A DNA stretch of 64,000 nucleotides. Origin: Halosimplex amylolyticum (lineage in GTDB: Archaea; Halobacteriota; Halobacteria; Halobacteriales; Haloarculaceae). Made by a program: the position numbers and the translations under genes. Positions 34,710 through 43,795 of the stretch are shown here, piece by piece (positions within the stretch are counted from its first letter, which is position 1; the number at the start of each line of letters is the position of its first letter). The notes beneath the pieces were generated by a model, which ran no database searches, was not told the DNA's origin, and saw nothing but the letters and a program-made list of their open reading frames with translations. Location of the stretch: NCBI RefSeq assembly GCF_051414035.1, contig NZ_JBLKNW010000001.1, forward strand, positions 1,116,001 through 1,180,000, read 5' to 3'.

Positions 34710-35528
34710 TCACTCGTCGAGGCGCTCCTGGGCCATCGCGGCCAGCTCGGGGAGGTCGGCCTCGGCCATCTCGTCGTCGCCGGGACGCAGGCGCAGGCGC
34801 GGCCGGCCTACGTCGATAGGGACCTTCTCCGTCTGGACGAGGCCACTGTCCTCGAGGCGCGTCTTCATCCGCGAGAACGTCGCCTTGCTGGCCAGCCCCA
34901 CGTCCTCGCCCCACTTGCTCATGTCGTAGAGCAACTGGCCGTTGCGCGCGGCGACCAGCAGAGCGATGGCGACCTCGTCGAGCCCCTCGCCGTCGCCCTT
35001 GGCGACGGACAGCGAGTCGAGCAGGCCGTCGAAGTCCTCGGCGGTGTCGGCTCCGATGTCGGCAGCGAGCGTCTCGCGGACCCGCGACAGCGGCGGCGTC
35101 CGGAGGGAGAACTCCTCGGCGTCGTCCCACTCGGCGGCGTAGCGGTCGCGCATCGCCGTCACGAACTCCTCGTCGGTCGCGGTGAGGCCGCCGACCCGGT
35201 CGTCGGCAGCGATCAGGGACACGACGCTCGACTCCGTCACGAGCAGGGAGGCCTCCGGCGCGTCGTCGAGCACGCGCAGCCCGAGCGTGTCCGCGGCCAC
35301 GAGGTCGGCGGCGTGGCCGGCGACGATGAAGTCGGCCATCACGTCCTTGATCGGATCGCCCGGTGCCAGCAGCCGGACCGTCGGGGGATCGGCCACGTCG
35401 TGGAGCCGGAATATCAGTTCCGTGAGAGTCTCTCGTGTGGGGTTGACCGCGTATACGAGGCCGCTACTGTCCCGAAAGACGCCCGCGAGAACGGCACCGA
35501 CGTCGTCCTCCAGAAAGTTCGAACTCAT
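34710..35528 (-). CDS. Haloarchaeal transcriptional regulator, DUF5821/TbsP-like
   Basis: 272 residues. The C-terminal part holds a winged-helix-like segment ('GQLLYDMSKWGEDVGLASKATFSRMKTRLEDSGLV') suited to DNA binding; the N-terminal 150 residues look like a Rossmann-type sensor region. The family matches haloarchaeal DUF5821, which I believe includes TbsP, a regulator acting with TrmB on central carbon genes in Haloferax. It is divergent from glyA. The 217-bp shared region contains separate TATA-like elements for both genes. Confidence 0.72.
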   Translation of the reverse strand: MSSNFLEDDVGAVLAGVFRDSSGLVYAVNPTRETLTELIFRLHDVADPPTVRLLAPGDPIKDVMADFIVAGHAADLVAADTLGLRVLDDAPEASLLVTESSVVSLIAADDRVGGLTATDEEFVTAMRDRYAAEWDDAEEFSLRTPPLSRVRETLAADIGADTAEDFDGLLDSLSVAKGDGEGLDEVAIALLVAARNGQLLYDMSKWGEDVGLASKATFSRMKTRLEDSGLVQTEKVPIDVGRPRLRLRPGDDEMAEADLPELAAMAQERLDE

Positions 35529-35745
35529 CTGATAGCTGCGGTATTTCGGATTATCACACTTAATTTTACCGCCCGTCGGCTGTGAATCGACCCTATCGCT
35601 CCGGTTTGACCGGGTCTCGGGCGGTCTGTCGTTGGTGCGGGTGGCGGAGTCGGTATTGAGACCGCTCGGTCTGCCTGTCGGCGGAGCCCGTTGGCTCGCC
35701 GAAAAGGTAGATTATTGACGGGCCGCCGCCGACACTCCAGTACAG

Positions 35746-37020
35746 ATGAACTACGACACAGTCCGGGCCGTGGACCCGGAGATCGCCGACGCGCTCGAAG
35801 CCGAAGTCGAGCGACAGGGCGACACGCTGGCGATGATCGCCAGCGAGAACCACGTCAGCGAGGCCGTACTCGAGGCGCAGAGTTCCGTCCTCACGAACAA
35901 GTACGCCGAGGGGTATCCCGGCTCGCGCTACTACGGCGGCTGCGAGCACGCCGACACGGTCGAACAGGCCGCGATCGACCGCGCGAAGGAGCTCTGGGGC
36001 GCCGAGTACGTCAACGTTCAGCCCCACTCGGGCTCGCAGGCCAACATGGCGGTCTACACGGCCGTCCTCGACCCGGGCGACAAGATCCTCTCGCTCGACC
36101 TGACCCACGGTGGCCACCTCAGCCACGGTCACCCGAAGAACTTCGCCGGTCAGGTCTACGAGGTCGAACAGTACGAGGTCGACCCCGAGACGGGCCGCCT
36201 CGACTTCGAGGAGATCCGCGCCCAGGCCGAGGACTTCGACCCCGACATGATCGTCTCGGGCTTCTCGGCGTACCCGCGCGAGGTCCAGTGGGACGAGTTC
36301 CAGGCCATCGCCGACGACGTCGACGCCTACCACATGGCCGACATCGCCCACATCACGGGCCTGGTCGCCGCGGGCGTCCACGATTCGCCGGTCGGGATCG
36401 CCGACTTCGTGACGGGCTCGACGCACAAGACCATCCGCGCCGGCCGCGGCGGCATCATCATGGCCGACGAGGAGTACGCCGACGCCGTCGACTCGGCGAT
36501 CATCCCCGGCACGCAGGGCGGTCCCCTGATGCACAACATCGCCGGCAAGGCGGTCGGGTTCAAAGAGGCCCTGCAGCCGTACTTCGAGGAGTACGCCGAG
36601 CAGACCGTGAAGAACGCGCAGGCGCTCGCCGACCACCTGCAGGAACACGGCTTCTCGCTGGTCTCCGGTGGCACCGACAACCACCTCGTGCTCGTCGACC
36701 TGCGCGACTCGCACCCGGACGTGACGGGCAAGCAGGCAGAGGAAGCCCTCGAAGACGTGGGGATCGTCCTCAACGCCAACACGGTCCCGGGCGAGACGCG
36801 CTCGCCGTTCGTGGCCTCGGGCATCCGCGCCGGCACGCCCGCGCTGACCACGCGCGGCTTCGACGAGGACGCCACCGAGACGGTGGGCCACTGCATCGCC
36901 GAGGTCATCGACAATCCCGACGACGAAGACGTCAAGGCCGAGGTCGCCGAGATCGTCCAGGGTCTCACCGAGGAGCACCCCCTCTACGGCGACGACGGCG
37001 AAGGCCTCGTCTTCGAGTAA
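35746..37020 (+). CDS. glyA: Serine hydroxymethyltransferase
   Basis: 424 residues, normal length. The PLP lysine is Lys228 in 'TGSTHKTIRAGRGG'; 'YPGSRYYGGCEHAD' and 'VQPHSGSQANMAVY' are further family signatures. It interconverts serine plus tetrahydrofolate and glycine plus 5,10-methylene-THF. AT-rich ATTATTGA at 35711-35718 is the likely TATA box, giving a leaderless mRNA. The folD gene that often follows glyA in archaea is not next to it here. Confidence 0.97.
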   Translation: MNYDTVRAVDPEIADALEAEVERQGDTLAMIASENHVSEAVLEAQSSVLTNKYAEGYPGSRYYGGCEHADTVEQAAIDRAKELWGAEYVNVQPHSGSQANMAVYTAVLDPGDKILSLDLTHGGHLSHGHPKNFAGQVYEVEQYEVDPETGRLDFEEIRAQAEDFDPDMIVSGFSAYPREVQWDEFQAIADDVDAYHMADIAHITGLVAAGVHDSPVGIADFVTGSTHKTIRAGRGGIIMADEEYADAVDSAIIPGTQGGPLMHNIAGKAVGFKEALQPYFEEYAEQTVKNAQALADHLQEHGFSLVSGGTDNHLVLVDLRDSHPDVTGKQAEEALEDVGIVLNANTVPGETRSPFVASGIRAGTPALTTRGFDEDATETVGHCIAEVIDNPDDEDVKAEVAEIVQGLTEEHPLYGDDGEGLVFE

Positions 37021-37137
37021 GGGCCGCATCTGCGGTGTCCGTTCGACCCGTTCTTCCGCGCTGAATCCACAGTTCCCGTTCGCCACGGTTGTTCCGCGCC
37101 GAACCCCCTGTCGCCGATCCCACGCACGCCGTCGCCG

Positions 37138-37404
37138 CTATCTGATCTCGTCGGACTGGACGGCGTCGCTCTCGCGGACGGTCACGCCGTCGATCCGGAT
37201 CTCGCCGGTTCCGTCGACGGTCACCGTGTGGTCGGGGACGTCGAACGTGAGTTCCCAGTCGTCGGTGTCCGTCTCGGCCATCGCGCGGATGGCGTCGGTG
37301 GCCACGTAGTCGTGCAACGAGTAGTCGAGTTCGTGCGGTTCGACCCCCTCGACCGTGGCGAGGGCGCCGACGAGTTCCAGAGTGATGTCGTCGGGTTCGG
37401 TCAC
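37138..37404 (-). CDS. HalOD1 output-domain protein
   Basis: 88 residues from a GTG at 37402-37404 that overlaps the stop of the upstream regulator gene (GTGA), which decides the start over an ATG further upstream. The sequence fits HalOD1, a small haloarchaeal domain proposed as a signalling output module ('LELVGALATVEGVEPHELDY' onward). Its coupling to the DUF7344 winged-helix gene suggests that the two act together. A second HalOD1 protein is at 57997. Confidence 0.8.
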   Translation of the reverse strand: MTEPDDITLELVGALATVEGVEPHELDYSLHDYVATDAIRAMAETDTDDWELTFDVPDHTVTVDGTGEIRIDGVTVRESDAVQSDEIR

Positions 37405-37796
37405 GACTGCCCCCTCGCGGACTCTTCGAGTCGCTGGCACTCCTGGACGAGTTGCGGCGGAAGCTCGCTAGCGTGCGCATGCAGCGCTTCGAAGACGATC
37501 TGGACCTCTTCGAACGCTGGCCCGCGCTCGACGGTGAGCGGTTCGCGCTCCCACTCGACGAAGCCGCGTTCCGCGAGCATCGGGAGGTGCGTGTGCACGA
37601 GGTCGACGTACAGGTCCTCCGGGTCGCGGAGTTGGTACGGTGGGTTCGCCGCTTCGGGGAGGGAAAGCTGCCGGCCGGGCGGGGCCTCCATGAGCGCGAC
37701 GACGATCTGCCTCCGCGGCTCCGCGGTGAGCGCGCGGAATGCGTGGTTCCAGCGCTCGATCATCTCGGACGCACGCTGGTCACTCTCGCTCGGCAT
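37401..37796 (-). CDS. Winged-helix regulator (DUF7344-type)
   Basis: 131 residues. The N-terminus 'ERWNHAFRALTAEPRRQIVVALM' starts a winged-helix domain of the ArsR-like type, and 'HTHLPMLAERGFVEWERE' is its recognition/wing region; haloarchaeal DUF7344 proteins have this form. It is translationally coupled to the HalOD1 gene downstream and divergent from the lipoprotein gene at 37911, sharing a 114-bp promoter region, so it may regulate that gene. Confidence 0.78.
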   Translation of the reverse strand: MPSESDQRASEMIERWNHAFRALTAEPRRQIVVALMEAPPGRQLSLPEAANPPYQLRDPEDLYVDLVHTHLPMLAERGFVEWEREPLTVERGPAFEEVQIVFEALHAHASELPPQLVQECQRLEESARGQS

Positions 37797-37910
37797 ATCG
37801 TGGTGCACGTTCTCATACAACAAAGGTTTTCCGCGCCGCGACCAGACGGCTGTGAGCCCGTTCCGCCCGTCGGAGACACGTTTTTCAGCGAACAGGGCGG
37901 AGTCGTCGAT

Positions 37911-38603
37911 ATGCCCGGCCCTCTTGCAGCCGACCCCGACCCCGACCCACCTGCGCTCGACACGTTCGCGCCCGACCGACGGACCGTCCTTCGGGGGGCC
38001 GCGCTCACGCTCGTCGGCCTCGCCGGCTGCGCGACCGAGGGAACCGGCACCGATCCGGACTCGGGCGGCGACCAGCCCACGAACGCAGAAGCGACGACCA
38101 CCACTGCGGAGTCGGCGAGTCCGGCCGACGAGACGGCCTCGACGACCACCGACCGTGGGGAGCCGACGACCGACGGACGGGAGCCGACGAGCGACGAACG
38201 GGAGACGACAAGCGACGGGACGGCGACGCCCGAGTACGACCTCCGCGAGGCCAACGTCACCGCCGTCGAGTTCGAGCGATCGAACGACGCGTACCGCTTC
38301 TCGGTCACGCTCTACCACGACGACGACGGCGAGGAGGGGTACGCCGACTGGTGGCAGGTCGAGTCCCTCGACGGCGACCGGCTCGGACGGCGCGACCTCG
38401 CGCATCCTCACTCGACGGATCCGTTCACCCGTTCTGGGACCATCGAAGTGCCGGAGGATCTCACCTGCGTGGTCGTCCGCGGGCACGACCAGACCCACGG
38501 CTACGGCGGGCGAGCGATGCTCGTGAACCTCGATAGCGGAGAAACCGGGGGCGTCGAACAGGGATCGGAGCCGTCGTCGTTCGACGAGAGCGACTGCCCG
38601 TAG
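37911..38603 (+). CDS. Tat-exported lipoprotein with Thr-rich linker
   Basis: 230 residues. A twin-arginine motif 'RRTVLRGAALTLVGLAGC' ends in a lipobox (LAGC), so the mature protein is anchored by Cys40 or so through lipid. A Thr/Ser/Asp-rich linker of about 65 residues follows, then a C-terminal domain ('VTAVEFERSNDAYRFSVTLY' onward) resembling haloarchaeal beta-sandwich lipoprotein domains. TATA-like ACGTTTTT at 37879-37886 supports a leaderless ATG at 37911. Function unknown. Confidence 0.82.
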   Translation: MPGPLAADPDPDPPALDTFAPDRRTVLRGAALTLVGLAGCATEGTGTDPDSGGDQPTNAEATTTTAESASPADETASTTTDRGEPTTDGREPTSDERETTSDGTATPEYDLREANVTAVEFERSNDAYRFSVTLYHDDDGEEGYADWWQVESLDGDRLGRRDLAHPHSTDPFTRSGTIEVPEDLTCVVVRGHDQTHGYGGRAMLVNLDSGETGGVEQGSEPSSFDESDCP

Positions 38604-38646
38604 GGCGCAGTCGGGCCACGAGGACCGTCGTCGCACCGTAGACGGG

Positions 38647-38658
38647 CGGTTTATACCG
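38647..38658 (+). promoter_or_regulatory. Symmetric TATA element CGGTTTATACCG upstream of ahbAB
   Basis: The TATA box TTTATA is embedded in an inverted repeat CGGT-TTAT-ACCG. It is 22-33 bp before the ATG at 38680, as expected for a leaderless transcript. The same 12-mer, followed by the same T, occurs at 49988-49999 upstream of the aCPSF1 gene. Confidence 0.6.
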
Positions 38659-38679
38659 TTTCGCGCCACAATCTCTGGT

Positions 38680-39735
38680 ATGACCGACCTCGACGCCGTC
38701 GACCGGGCGATCCTCAACGCCTACCAGGGCGGGTTCCCGGTCGTCGCGGACCCTTACGAACCAGCGGCCGCTGCGCTCGCCGACCACGGCGTGGACGTGA
38801 GCGCCACGGACCTCCACGAGCGCCTCGCCGCACTCGACGAGGAAGGCGTCCTCACGCGGTTCGGCGCGCTGATAAACGCCGAGGCGATCGGCGGGACGGC
38901 GACCCTCGTCGCGATGCACGCGCCCGAAGAGCGCTTCGACGAGGTGGCCGAACAGGTGAACGCACACTCCGAAGTCGCGCACAACTACGAGCGCGAACAT
39001 CCGCACCTCAACATGTGGTTCGTCGTCAGCGTGGCCGAAGAGGACCGCGTCGACGAGGTGCTCGGCGAAATCGAGGAGGAGACCGACCAGGAGACGTACA
39101 ACCTCCCCAAACAGCGGGAGTTCCACGTCGGCGCGAAGTTCCCCGTCGAGGGTCCCCTGGAGGACGTCGACGGCGGGATCGACCTGTCGGGCCTGGGTCC
39201 CGACGTGGAGCCGGAAGACCGGGACAGCCTGACGCCGCGCGAGCGGGACCTGGTCGTCGAGATCCAGGGCGGCCTCCCGACCACGCGAACGCCCTACCGG
39301 GACGTGGCCGCAGCGCTCGACGAGGACGTCGAGTGGGTGCTGGAGACGATCAAGCGCTTCGACGCGGAGGGGAAGGTTCGCCGCGTCGGCGTCATCCCGA
39401 ACCACTACTCGCTGGGGTACTCGGAGAACGGCATGACCGTCTGGAACGTACCAGACGAGGTAGTCGACGAGGTCGGCCCCGAGATCGCCGCGTTCGACTT
39501 CGTGACCCACTGCTACCGGCGACCCCGTCACGAGGGGGTCTGGCCGTACAACTTCTTCGCGATGACCCACGGCCGCAGCGAGGAAGAGAGCGAGGCCCGC
39601 GTCGAGCAGGTCCGCGAGAAGATGGCCGAACACTGGGACGTGACCGACGAGGACTGGGACACGCTGTTCTCGACGGGCATCCTGAAGAAGACCGGCATCC
39701 GCATCGAGGAACGCGCGGACGCCAACACCGCCTGA
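38680..39735 (+). CDS. ahbAB: Siroheme decarboxylase, AhbA-AhbB fusion
   Basis: 351 residues made of two Lrp/AsnC-like halves (about 1-165 and 200-345), each with a winged-helix segment followed by an alpha/beta domain; in Desulfovibrio AhbA and AhbB are separate subunits. The enzyme decarboxylates siroheme to 12,18-didecarboxysiroheme in the archaeal siroheme route to heme. It is followed by a precorrin-2 dehydrogenase and hemA, so context agrees. It was long annotated as an Lrp-type regulator. The haloarchaeal fused form is standard. Confidence 0.9.
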   Translation: MTDLDAVDRAILNAYQGGFPVVADPYEPAAAALADHGVDVSATDLHERLAALDEEGVLTRFGALINAEAIGGTATLVAMHAPEERFDEVAEQVNAHSEVAHNYEREHPHLNMWFVVSVAEEDRVDEVLGEIEEETDQETYNLPKQREFHVGAKFPVEGPLEDVDGGIDLSGLGPDVEPEDRDSLTPRERDLVVEIQGGLPTTRTPYRDVAAALDEDVEWVLETIKRFDAEGKVRRVGVIPNHYSLGYSENGMTVWNVPDEVVDEVGPEIAAFDFVTHCYRRPRHEGVWPYNFFAMTHGRSEEESEARVEQVREKMAEHWDVTDEDWDTLFSTGILKKTGIRIEERADANTA

Positions 39736-39759
39736 GACGATGGTGACGAGGCACGACAC

Positions 39760-40464
39760 GTGATTCCACTGCTCCACGACTTCGACGGCGAGACGGTCCT
39801 CGTGTTCGGCGGGGGCCGCGTCGGCGCGCGGAAAGCGCGCCGCTTCGCCCGCGAGGCGCGGGTCGTCGTGGTGAGCCCGGCGTTCGCCGACGCTGACGGC
39901 GACAGGTCGGACGGCAACAGTTCGAACGGCGACGGGACGGACGGGAAGACCCACTTCGGCGACGCCGAACTGGTCCGCGAGGCGCCCGATCCCGGGGACG
40001 TGCCCGACTGGTTCGACCGGGCGAACCCGGCTCTGGTCGTCGCGGCGACGAGCGACGCCGACCTGAACGAACGGATCGAGGAGGTGGCTCGCGAGCGAGG
40101 CGTGCTCGTCAACCGGGCCGACGAACACGGCGGACGCGACCCGGGGAGCGTCGTCGTGCCCGCGACGGTGCGGGACGACCCGGTCGTGGCCGCCGTCGCG
40201 ACGGGCGGGGCGAGCCCTGCGCTGAGCCGGCACCTCCGCGAGCGGATCGAGACGGAGATCGCCGACGCGGGCGCGATGGCGCAACTCACGGGAGAGATAC
40301 GCGAGGAGTTACAGCGCGAGGGCGTCGCTCCAGACCGCCGTCGCGAGGCCGTGCGGGCGGTTGTCAGGTCGGACGCGGTTTGGAAGGCTTTAGATAGTGG
40401 GATACCCAAAGCTCGACAAGTGGCAGCGGACGTGATCACGGACGTGACGGGTGAGACAGCGTGA
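39760..40464 (+). CDS. Precorrin-2 dehydrogenase / sirohydrochlorin ferrochelatase-like protein
   Basis: 234 residues, GTG start. The N-terminal NAD-binding 'VLVFGGGRVGARKARRF' and 'VVAVATGGASPALSRHLRERIE' match the SirC/Met8/CysG-N family, which oxidises precorrin-2 to sirohydrochlorin and in some members inserts iron. A 20-residue Gly/Asp/Ser insertion follows the dinucleotide fold. It lies between ahbAB and hemA; its stop overlaps the hemA GTG (GTGA), so the two are translationally coupled. Confidence 0.92.
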   Translation: MIPLLHDFDGETVLVFGGGRVGARKARRFAREARVVVVSPAFADADGDRSDGNSSNGDGTDGKTHFGDAELVREAPDPGDVPDWFDRANPALVVAATSDADLNERIEEVARERGVLVNRADEHGGRDPGSVVVPATVRDDPVVAAVATGGASPALSRHLRERIETEIADAGAMAQLTGEIREELQREGVAPDRRREAVRAVVRSDAVWKALDSGIPKARQVAADVITDVTGETA

Positions 40465-41789
40465 CGGTCGGCACGGGCGTCATCTCCGGCGCGAGCGTCG
40501 ATATCGACCGCGCGACGGTCGACGAACTCGAGGCCGCGTCCGTCGAGAGCCAGCGCGCGGCCGTCGAGCGCCTGCTCTCGGTCCCGGCGGTCGAGGAGGC
40601 GTACGTCCTCCAGACCTGCAACCGGGTGGAGGCCTACGTCGTCACGAGCGACGGCCCGGACGGTCGCGCCGCGCTCGACGTGTTTTTCGACGCGGTATCC
40701 GAGGACGTCCTCGTCGAACTGGGACACGAGGAGAGCCTGCGGCACCTGATGCGCGTCGCCGCCGGCCTCGAATCGATCGTCGTCGGCGAGGACCAGATCC
40801 TCGGCCAGGTCAGCACCGCGTACGAGGACGCCCTCGCCGCGGGCGGCATCGGCCGGATCCTCGAAGCCGGCGTGACGAAGGCCGTCCACGTCGGCGAGCG
40901 TGCCCGGACGGAGACAGCCATCAACGAGGGGTCAGTGTCGCTCGCTAGCGCCGCGGTCAAGCTGGTCGACGAAGAGGTCGGCGTCGACGGGACCGACGCC
41001 CTGGTCGTCGGCGCCGGCGAGATGGGGCGGCTCGCCGCCCAGTCGCTCGCGCCGCGCGTCGACCACCTCTACGTCGCCAACCGGACGACCCAGCGGGCCG
41101 TCCACCTCGCGGACACCGTCGACGCCGACGCGACCGTCGTCGACCTAGACGACGTCGCCGGCGTCGTCGCCGACGCCGCCGTCGTCGTGACGGCAACCGG
41201 GAGCCCCGACTACGTCTTCGAGAAGTCGACCGTCGCCGGCGCCGGCGAGACGTTCGTCGTCGACATCGCCCAGCCGCGCGACGTACCGCCGACGGTGACC
41301 GAACTCCCGGACGTGACCGTTCGCGACCTGGACGCGCTGAAGACCGTCACCGACGAGAACCGCGCCCAGCGCGCGGAGGCGGCGACGGTCGTCGAGGACA
41401 TGATCGACGTCGAGTTCGACAACCTGATCGCCCAGTACAAGCGAAAGCGGGCGGACCGGGTCATCTCGGCGATGTACGAGAGCGCCGAGCGCGTCAAGGC
41501 CCAGGAGGTCGAGACGGCGCTCGGCAGGGCGGACCTCGACGAGGACCAGCGCGAAGTCGTCGAGGCGATGGCCGACGCCATCGTCAACCAGTTGCTCGCC
41601 GCGCCGACCAAGAGCCTGCGCGACGCCGCCGAGGAGGACGACTGGTCGACCATCAACACCGCGCTCCAGCTGTTCGACCCCGAGTTCGGCGCCGAAGCGG
41701 ACGGCGACGACGTCGACGGCGTGGAGATCCCCGAACACATCCGCGACCAGATGCCCGACGCCGTCTTCGATCAGCTGGGCGACGACTAA
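40461..41789 (+). CDS. hemA: Glutamyl-tRNA reductase
   Basis: 442 residues with a GTG start. The catalytic Cys53 lies in 'LQTCNRVEAY'; 'GQVSTAYEDA' and 'VGAGEMGRLAAQSL' (NADPH site) are family hallmarks. It makes glutamate-1-semialdehyde from Glu-tRNA, the first committed step to tetrapyrroles. It is third in the ahbAB-precorrin-2 dehydrogenase-hemA cluster, joining early and late steps of siroheme-based heme synthesis. hemL and other hem genes are not in the window. Confidence 0.97.
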   Translation: MTVGTGVISGASVDIDRATVDELEAASVESQRAAVERLLSVPAVEEAYVLQTCNRVEAYVVTSDGPDGRAALDVFFDAVSEDVLVELGHEESLRHLMRVAAGLESIVVGEDQILGQVSTAYEDALAAGGIGRILEAGVTKAVHVGERARTETAINEGSVSLASAAVKLVDEEVGVDGTDALVVGAGEMGRLAAQSLAPRVDHLYVANRTTQRAVHLADTVDADATVVDLDDVAGVVADAAVVVTATGSPDYVFEKSTVAGAGETFVVDIAQPRDVPPTVTELPDVTVRDLDALKTVTDENRAQRAEAATVVEDMIDVEFDNLIAQYKRKRADRVISAMYESAERVKAQEVETALGRADLDEDQREVVEAMADAIVNQLLAAPTKSLRDAAEEDDWSTINTALQLFDPEFGAEADGDDVDGVEIPEHIRDQMPDAVFDQLGDD

Positions 41790-41866
41790 GAGTAGCTGTT
41801 CTCGGTTTTCTCTCCGATTTCGGCGGCGTGAGTGAATGGGTTCGTAGAACCGCGGACTCGATCGTA

Positions 41867-42142
41867 GCCACGAACAGCGTGAAAGCCCCCGGACGCTCCG
41901 GTCCCGGGGCTCGCTGCGCTCCTCGGTCGCTTCGCTCCCTGCGGTGCTTTCTTCGCCCGGGTTCCCGGAGCGCCCGGCCCCTTTCATTCCCACCCGCACA
42001 GACTGATCGACTGGCCGAAGCGGGCGGGAATGAAAGGGGCGACGCGTTCGACGAAGGCAGACGAAGCAAGCACCGCAGCGGAGCGAGGAGCGCAGCGAGT
42101 CTCCCGAGTCGAACGCGTCGGGGCTTTCACGCTGTTCGCGGT
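41867..42142. mobile_element. 276-bp imperfect palindromic element, MITE-like, non-coding
   Basis: Two long arms (41867-41996 and 42021-42142) are imperfect reverse complements around a 24-nt loop. Outer ends: GCGTGAAAGCCCC (left) and GGGGCTTTCACGC (right). Middle: GCTGCGCTCCTCG with CGAGGAGCGCAGC, and GCGGTGCTTTC with GCAAGCACCGC. Inner: 20-bp arms with one mismatch (41977-41996 and 42021-42040). No frame inside is credible. The structure suggests a miniature inverted-repeat element or a haloarchaeal intergenic palindrome. I see no clear target-site duplication. Confidence 0.7.
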
Positions 42143-42237
42143 CCCAGTTCGAGTAGCGGTCGTCTCTGCAGCGGGAATCTTTCCGACTCGAACACATCGG
42201 CCGAACTTTCATGCGGGTTCCGACCCACGGTTTTCAC

Positions 42238-42513
42238 ATGGCAGACCTGCTCTCTGACGACGAGATCGAAGAGCGACTACCGGCGGAGTGGGAGCGCGAC
42301 GGCGACGAGATCGTCCGGACCTACGAGTTCGACGCGTACCTCGACGGCGTCGGCTTCGCCGCGGGCGCGGGCGGGGTCGCACAGGACGCCTTCCACCACC
42401 CAGAGATGACCATCGGCTGGCGCGAGGTCGAAGTGCGGCTGACCACCCACGACGAAGGGGGCATCACCGACAAGGACATCGAACTCGCCGAGCGGTTCGA
42501 CGACCTGCAGTAG
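42238..42513 (+). CDS. Pterin-4a-carbinolamine dehydratase
   Basis: 91 residues. The family signature 'HHPEMTIGW' with 'VRLTTHDEGGITDKDIELA' is intact, so the catalytic His residues are present. The enzyme dehydrates 4a-hydroxytetrahydrobiopterin; in organisms without aromatic amino-acid hydroxylases it may serve pterin or molybdopterin chemistry. The start is the ATG at 42238, with TATA-like ACTTTCAT at 42205-42212. The next gene starts immediately after its stop. Confidence 0.92.
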   Translation: MADLLSDDEIEERLPAEWERDGDEIVRTYEFDAYLDGVGFAAGAGGVAQDAFHHPEMTIGWREVEVRLTTHDEGGITDKDIELAERFDDLQ

Positions 42514-42948
42514 ATGGCGACGGGAGACGACGAGGGGAGGGGTGACGACGGGTCCGCGACGGGGACCGACCCGGAGGCGGCGTACGTGTTCCGGGTGACG
42601 GTCCGGCTCGACCCCGACGTGGAGGGGGTCTGGGCGAACCCGGACACGTTCCAGACGACGGTCTTCCGGCGGGCGGACCCGCCGGGCGAGCCCGGGTGGC
42701 TCTACTTCCGGGACAACCTGTGGCGGGGCGAGTGCGGAGACGAGGCGTACATGCGCGAGGTGACCGAGGACGCGCTCGGCACGCCGGTCGCGAGCGTCTC
42801 GTTCAGCGAACTCCGGACCACGGAGGCCTATCTCGAAGACCTGCGTTCGGCCATCGCCGACGACCTGGACCTGTTCAACGCGTCGACGGTCGACGAGGTC
42901 CTGTCGAAGTACCTCGGGAGTTCGATCCACGTCACCGAGGAAGTGTAG
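42514..42948 (+). CDS. LWR-salt family-like protein
   Basis: 144 residues. The ATG directly abuts the TAG of the pterin dehydratase gene, so the two form an operon. The segment 'WLYFRDNLWRGE' contains the LWR motif that names a haloarchaeal protein family of unknown function. The N-terminal 22 residues are acidic and disordered; the rest is a compact domain of about 120 residues. Confidence 0.78.
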   Translation: MATGDDEGRGDDGSATGTDPEAAYVFRVTVRLDPDVEGVWANPDTFQTTVFRRADPPGEPGWLYFRDNLWRGECGDEAYMREVTEDALGTPVASVSFSELRTTEAYLEDLRSAIADDLDLFNASTVDEVLSKYLGSSIHVTEEV

Positions 42949-42973
42949 CCGTGGGCGACGGAGGGCGACAGCG

Positions 42974-43663
42974 TCACGGGAGGAATCCGAGCGCCTGGGC
43001 GACGAACCCCACGTAGGTCCCGAGGGCGTTCAACACGGCGAGGGCGACGGGGAGTCCCGCGGCGACCAGCGCCTGGCGGCGGGTGAGCCCGCGGGCGCAC
43101 TCGGCAGCGACGATCCACAGGTAGGCCATCCAGAGCGTGAACAGCGGGCGGAGCAGTCGCACACCGACGTAGGCGGGGTCGCCCATCACGGAGGAGCGGA
43201 CCCACTCCTCGACGGCGGCCTCGGAGCCGAACGTCGGCGCGTCGACGAAGAGCGCGGTGACGACGACCGCCACCACGACAGTGGGAACGAGCGTCGGGAC
43301 GAGCGTCCACCCGACGAACGCGAGGACGCGGCGGAACGGGCCCTCGCCGTCGAAGTAGATCGAGACGAGGTAGACGACGGCGGCGACCCCGACCCAGAGT
43401 GCGAGGTAAACCACGGGCGTCAACCCCAGCGAGAGGACGAACTGGCGGGGCGCGGCGACGCGCTGGTCGCCGGCGGCGTAGACCAGCGACCCGGCGTCGA
43501 CCCGGCCGACCAGCCCGCTGAACGCCCGGAGGATGACCGCCATCGTCGCGAGCACGATCAACGCGTGGAGGGCGACGACGATCGTGGGGCCGACCAGCGA
43601 TGGGTCCTCCCGTCGGCGTTCGAAGAACGTCCGGGGGTCCGTGACCAGCGTCGACAGGCGCAT
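42974..43663 (-). CDS. Yip1-domain membrane protein
   Basis: 229 residues from the ATG at 43661-43663. About five hydrophobic segments (near 27-50, 75-105, 117-143, 170-188 and 200-225) match the Yip1/YIF1-like domain of prokaryotic membrane proteins. 'MRLSTLVTDPRTFFERR' is the amphipathic N-terminal start typical of haloarchaeal Yip1 proteins. It converges with the 42514 gene. Function unknown. Confidence 0.82.
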   Translation of the reverse strand: MRLSTLVTDPRTFFERRREDPSLVGPTIVVALHALIVLATMAVILRAFSGLVGRVDAGSLVYAAGDQRVAAPRQFVLSLGLTPVVYLALWVGVAAVVYLVSIYFDGEGPFRRVLAFVGWTLVPTLVPTVVVAVVVTALFVDAPTFGSEAAVEEWVRSSVMGDPAYVGVRLLRPLFTLWMAYLWIVAAECARGLTRRQALVAAGLPVALAVLNALGTYVGFVAQALGFLP

Positions 43664-43795
43664 CGTTCGTCCGGACGCTGGACCGTCTGTGCCATAAATC
43701 TGCCCGGTCCGTGGCGCTGGCGGCGGCGGTTCGCACCCGGCGCGGCGATCCCGCCAGAAGGTACTTACAGCGCAGTCCCCAACTAGAACGATCCA

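Noticed and set aside
37938..38000. Lipoprotein gene as a secreted peptidase or halocyanin
   Set aside because: No copper ligands or catalytic motifs are visible; only the Tat signal, lipobox and linker can be supported.
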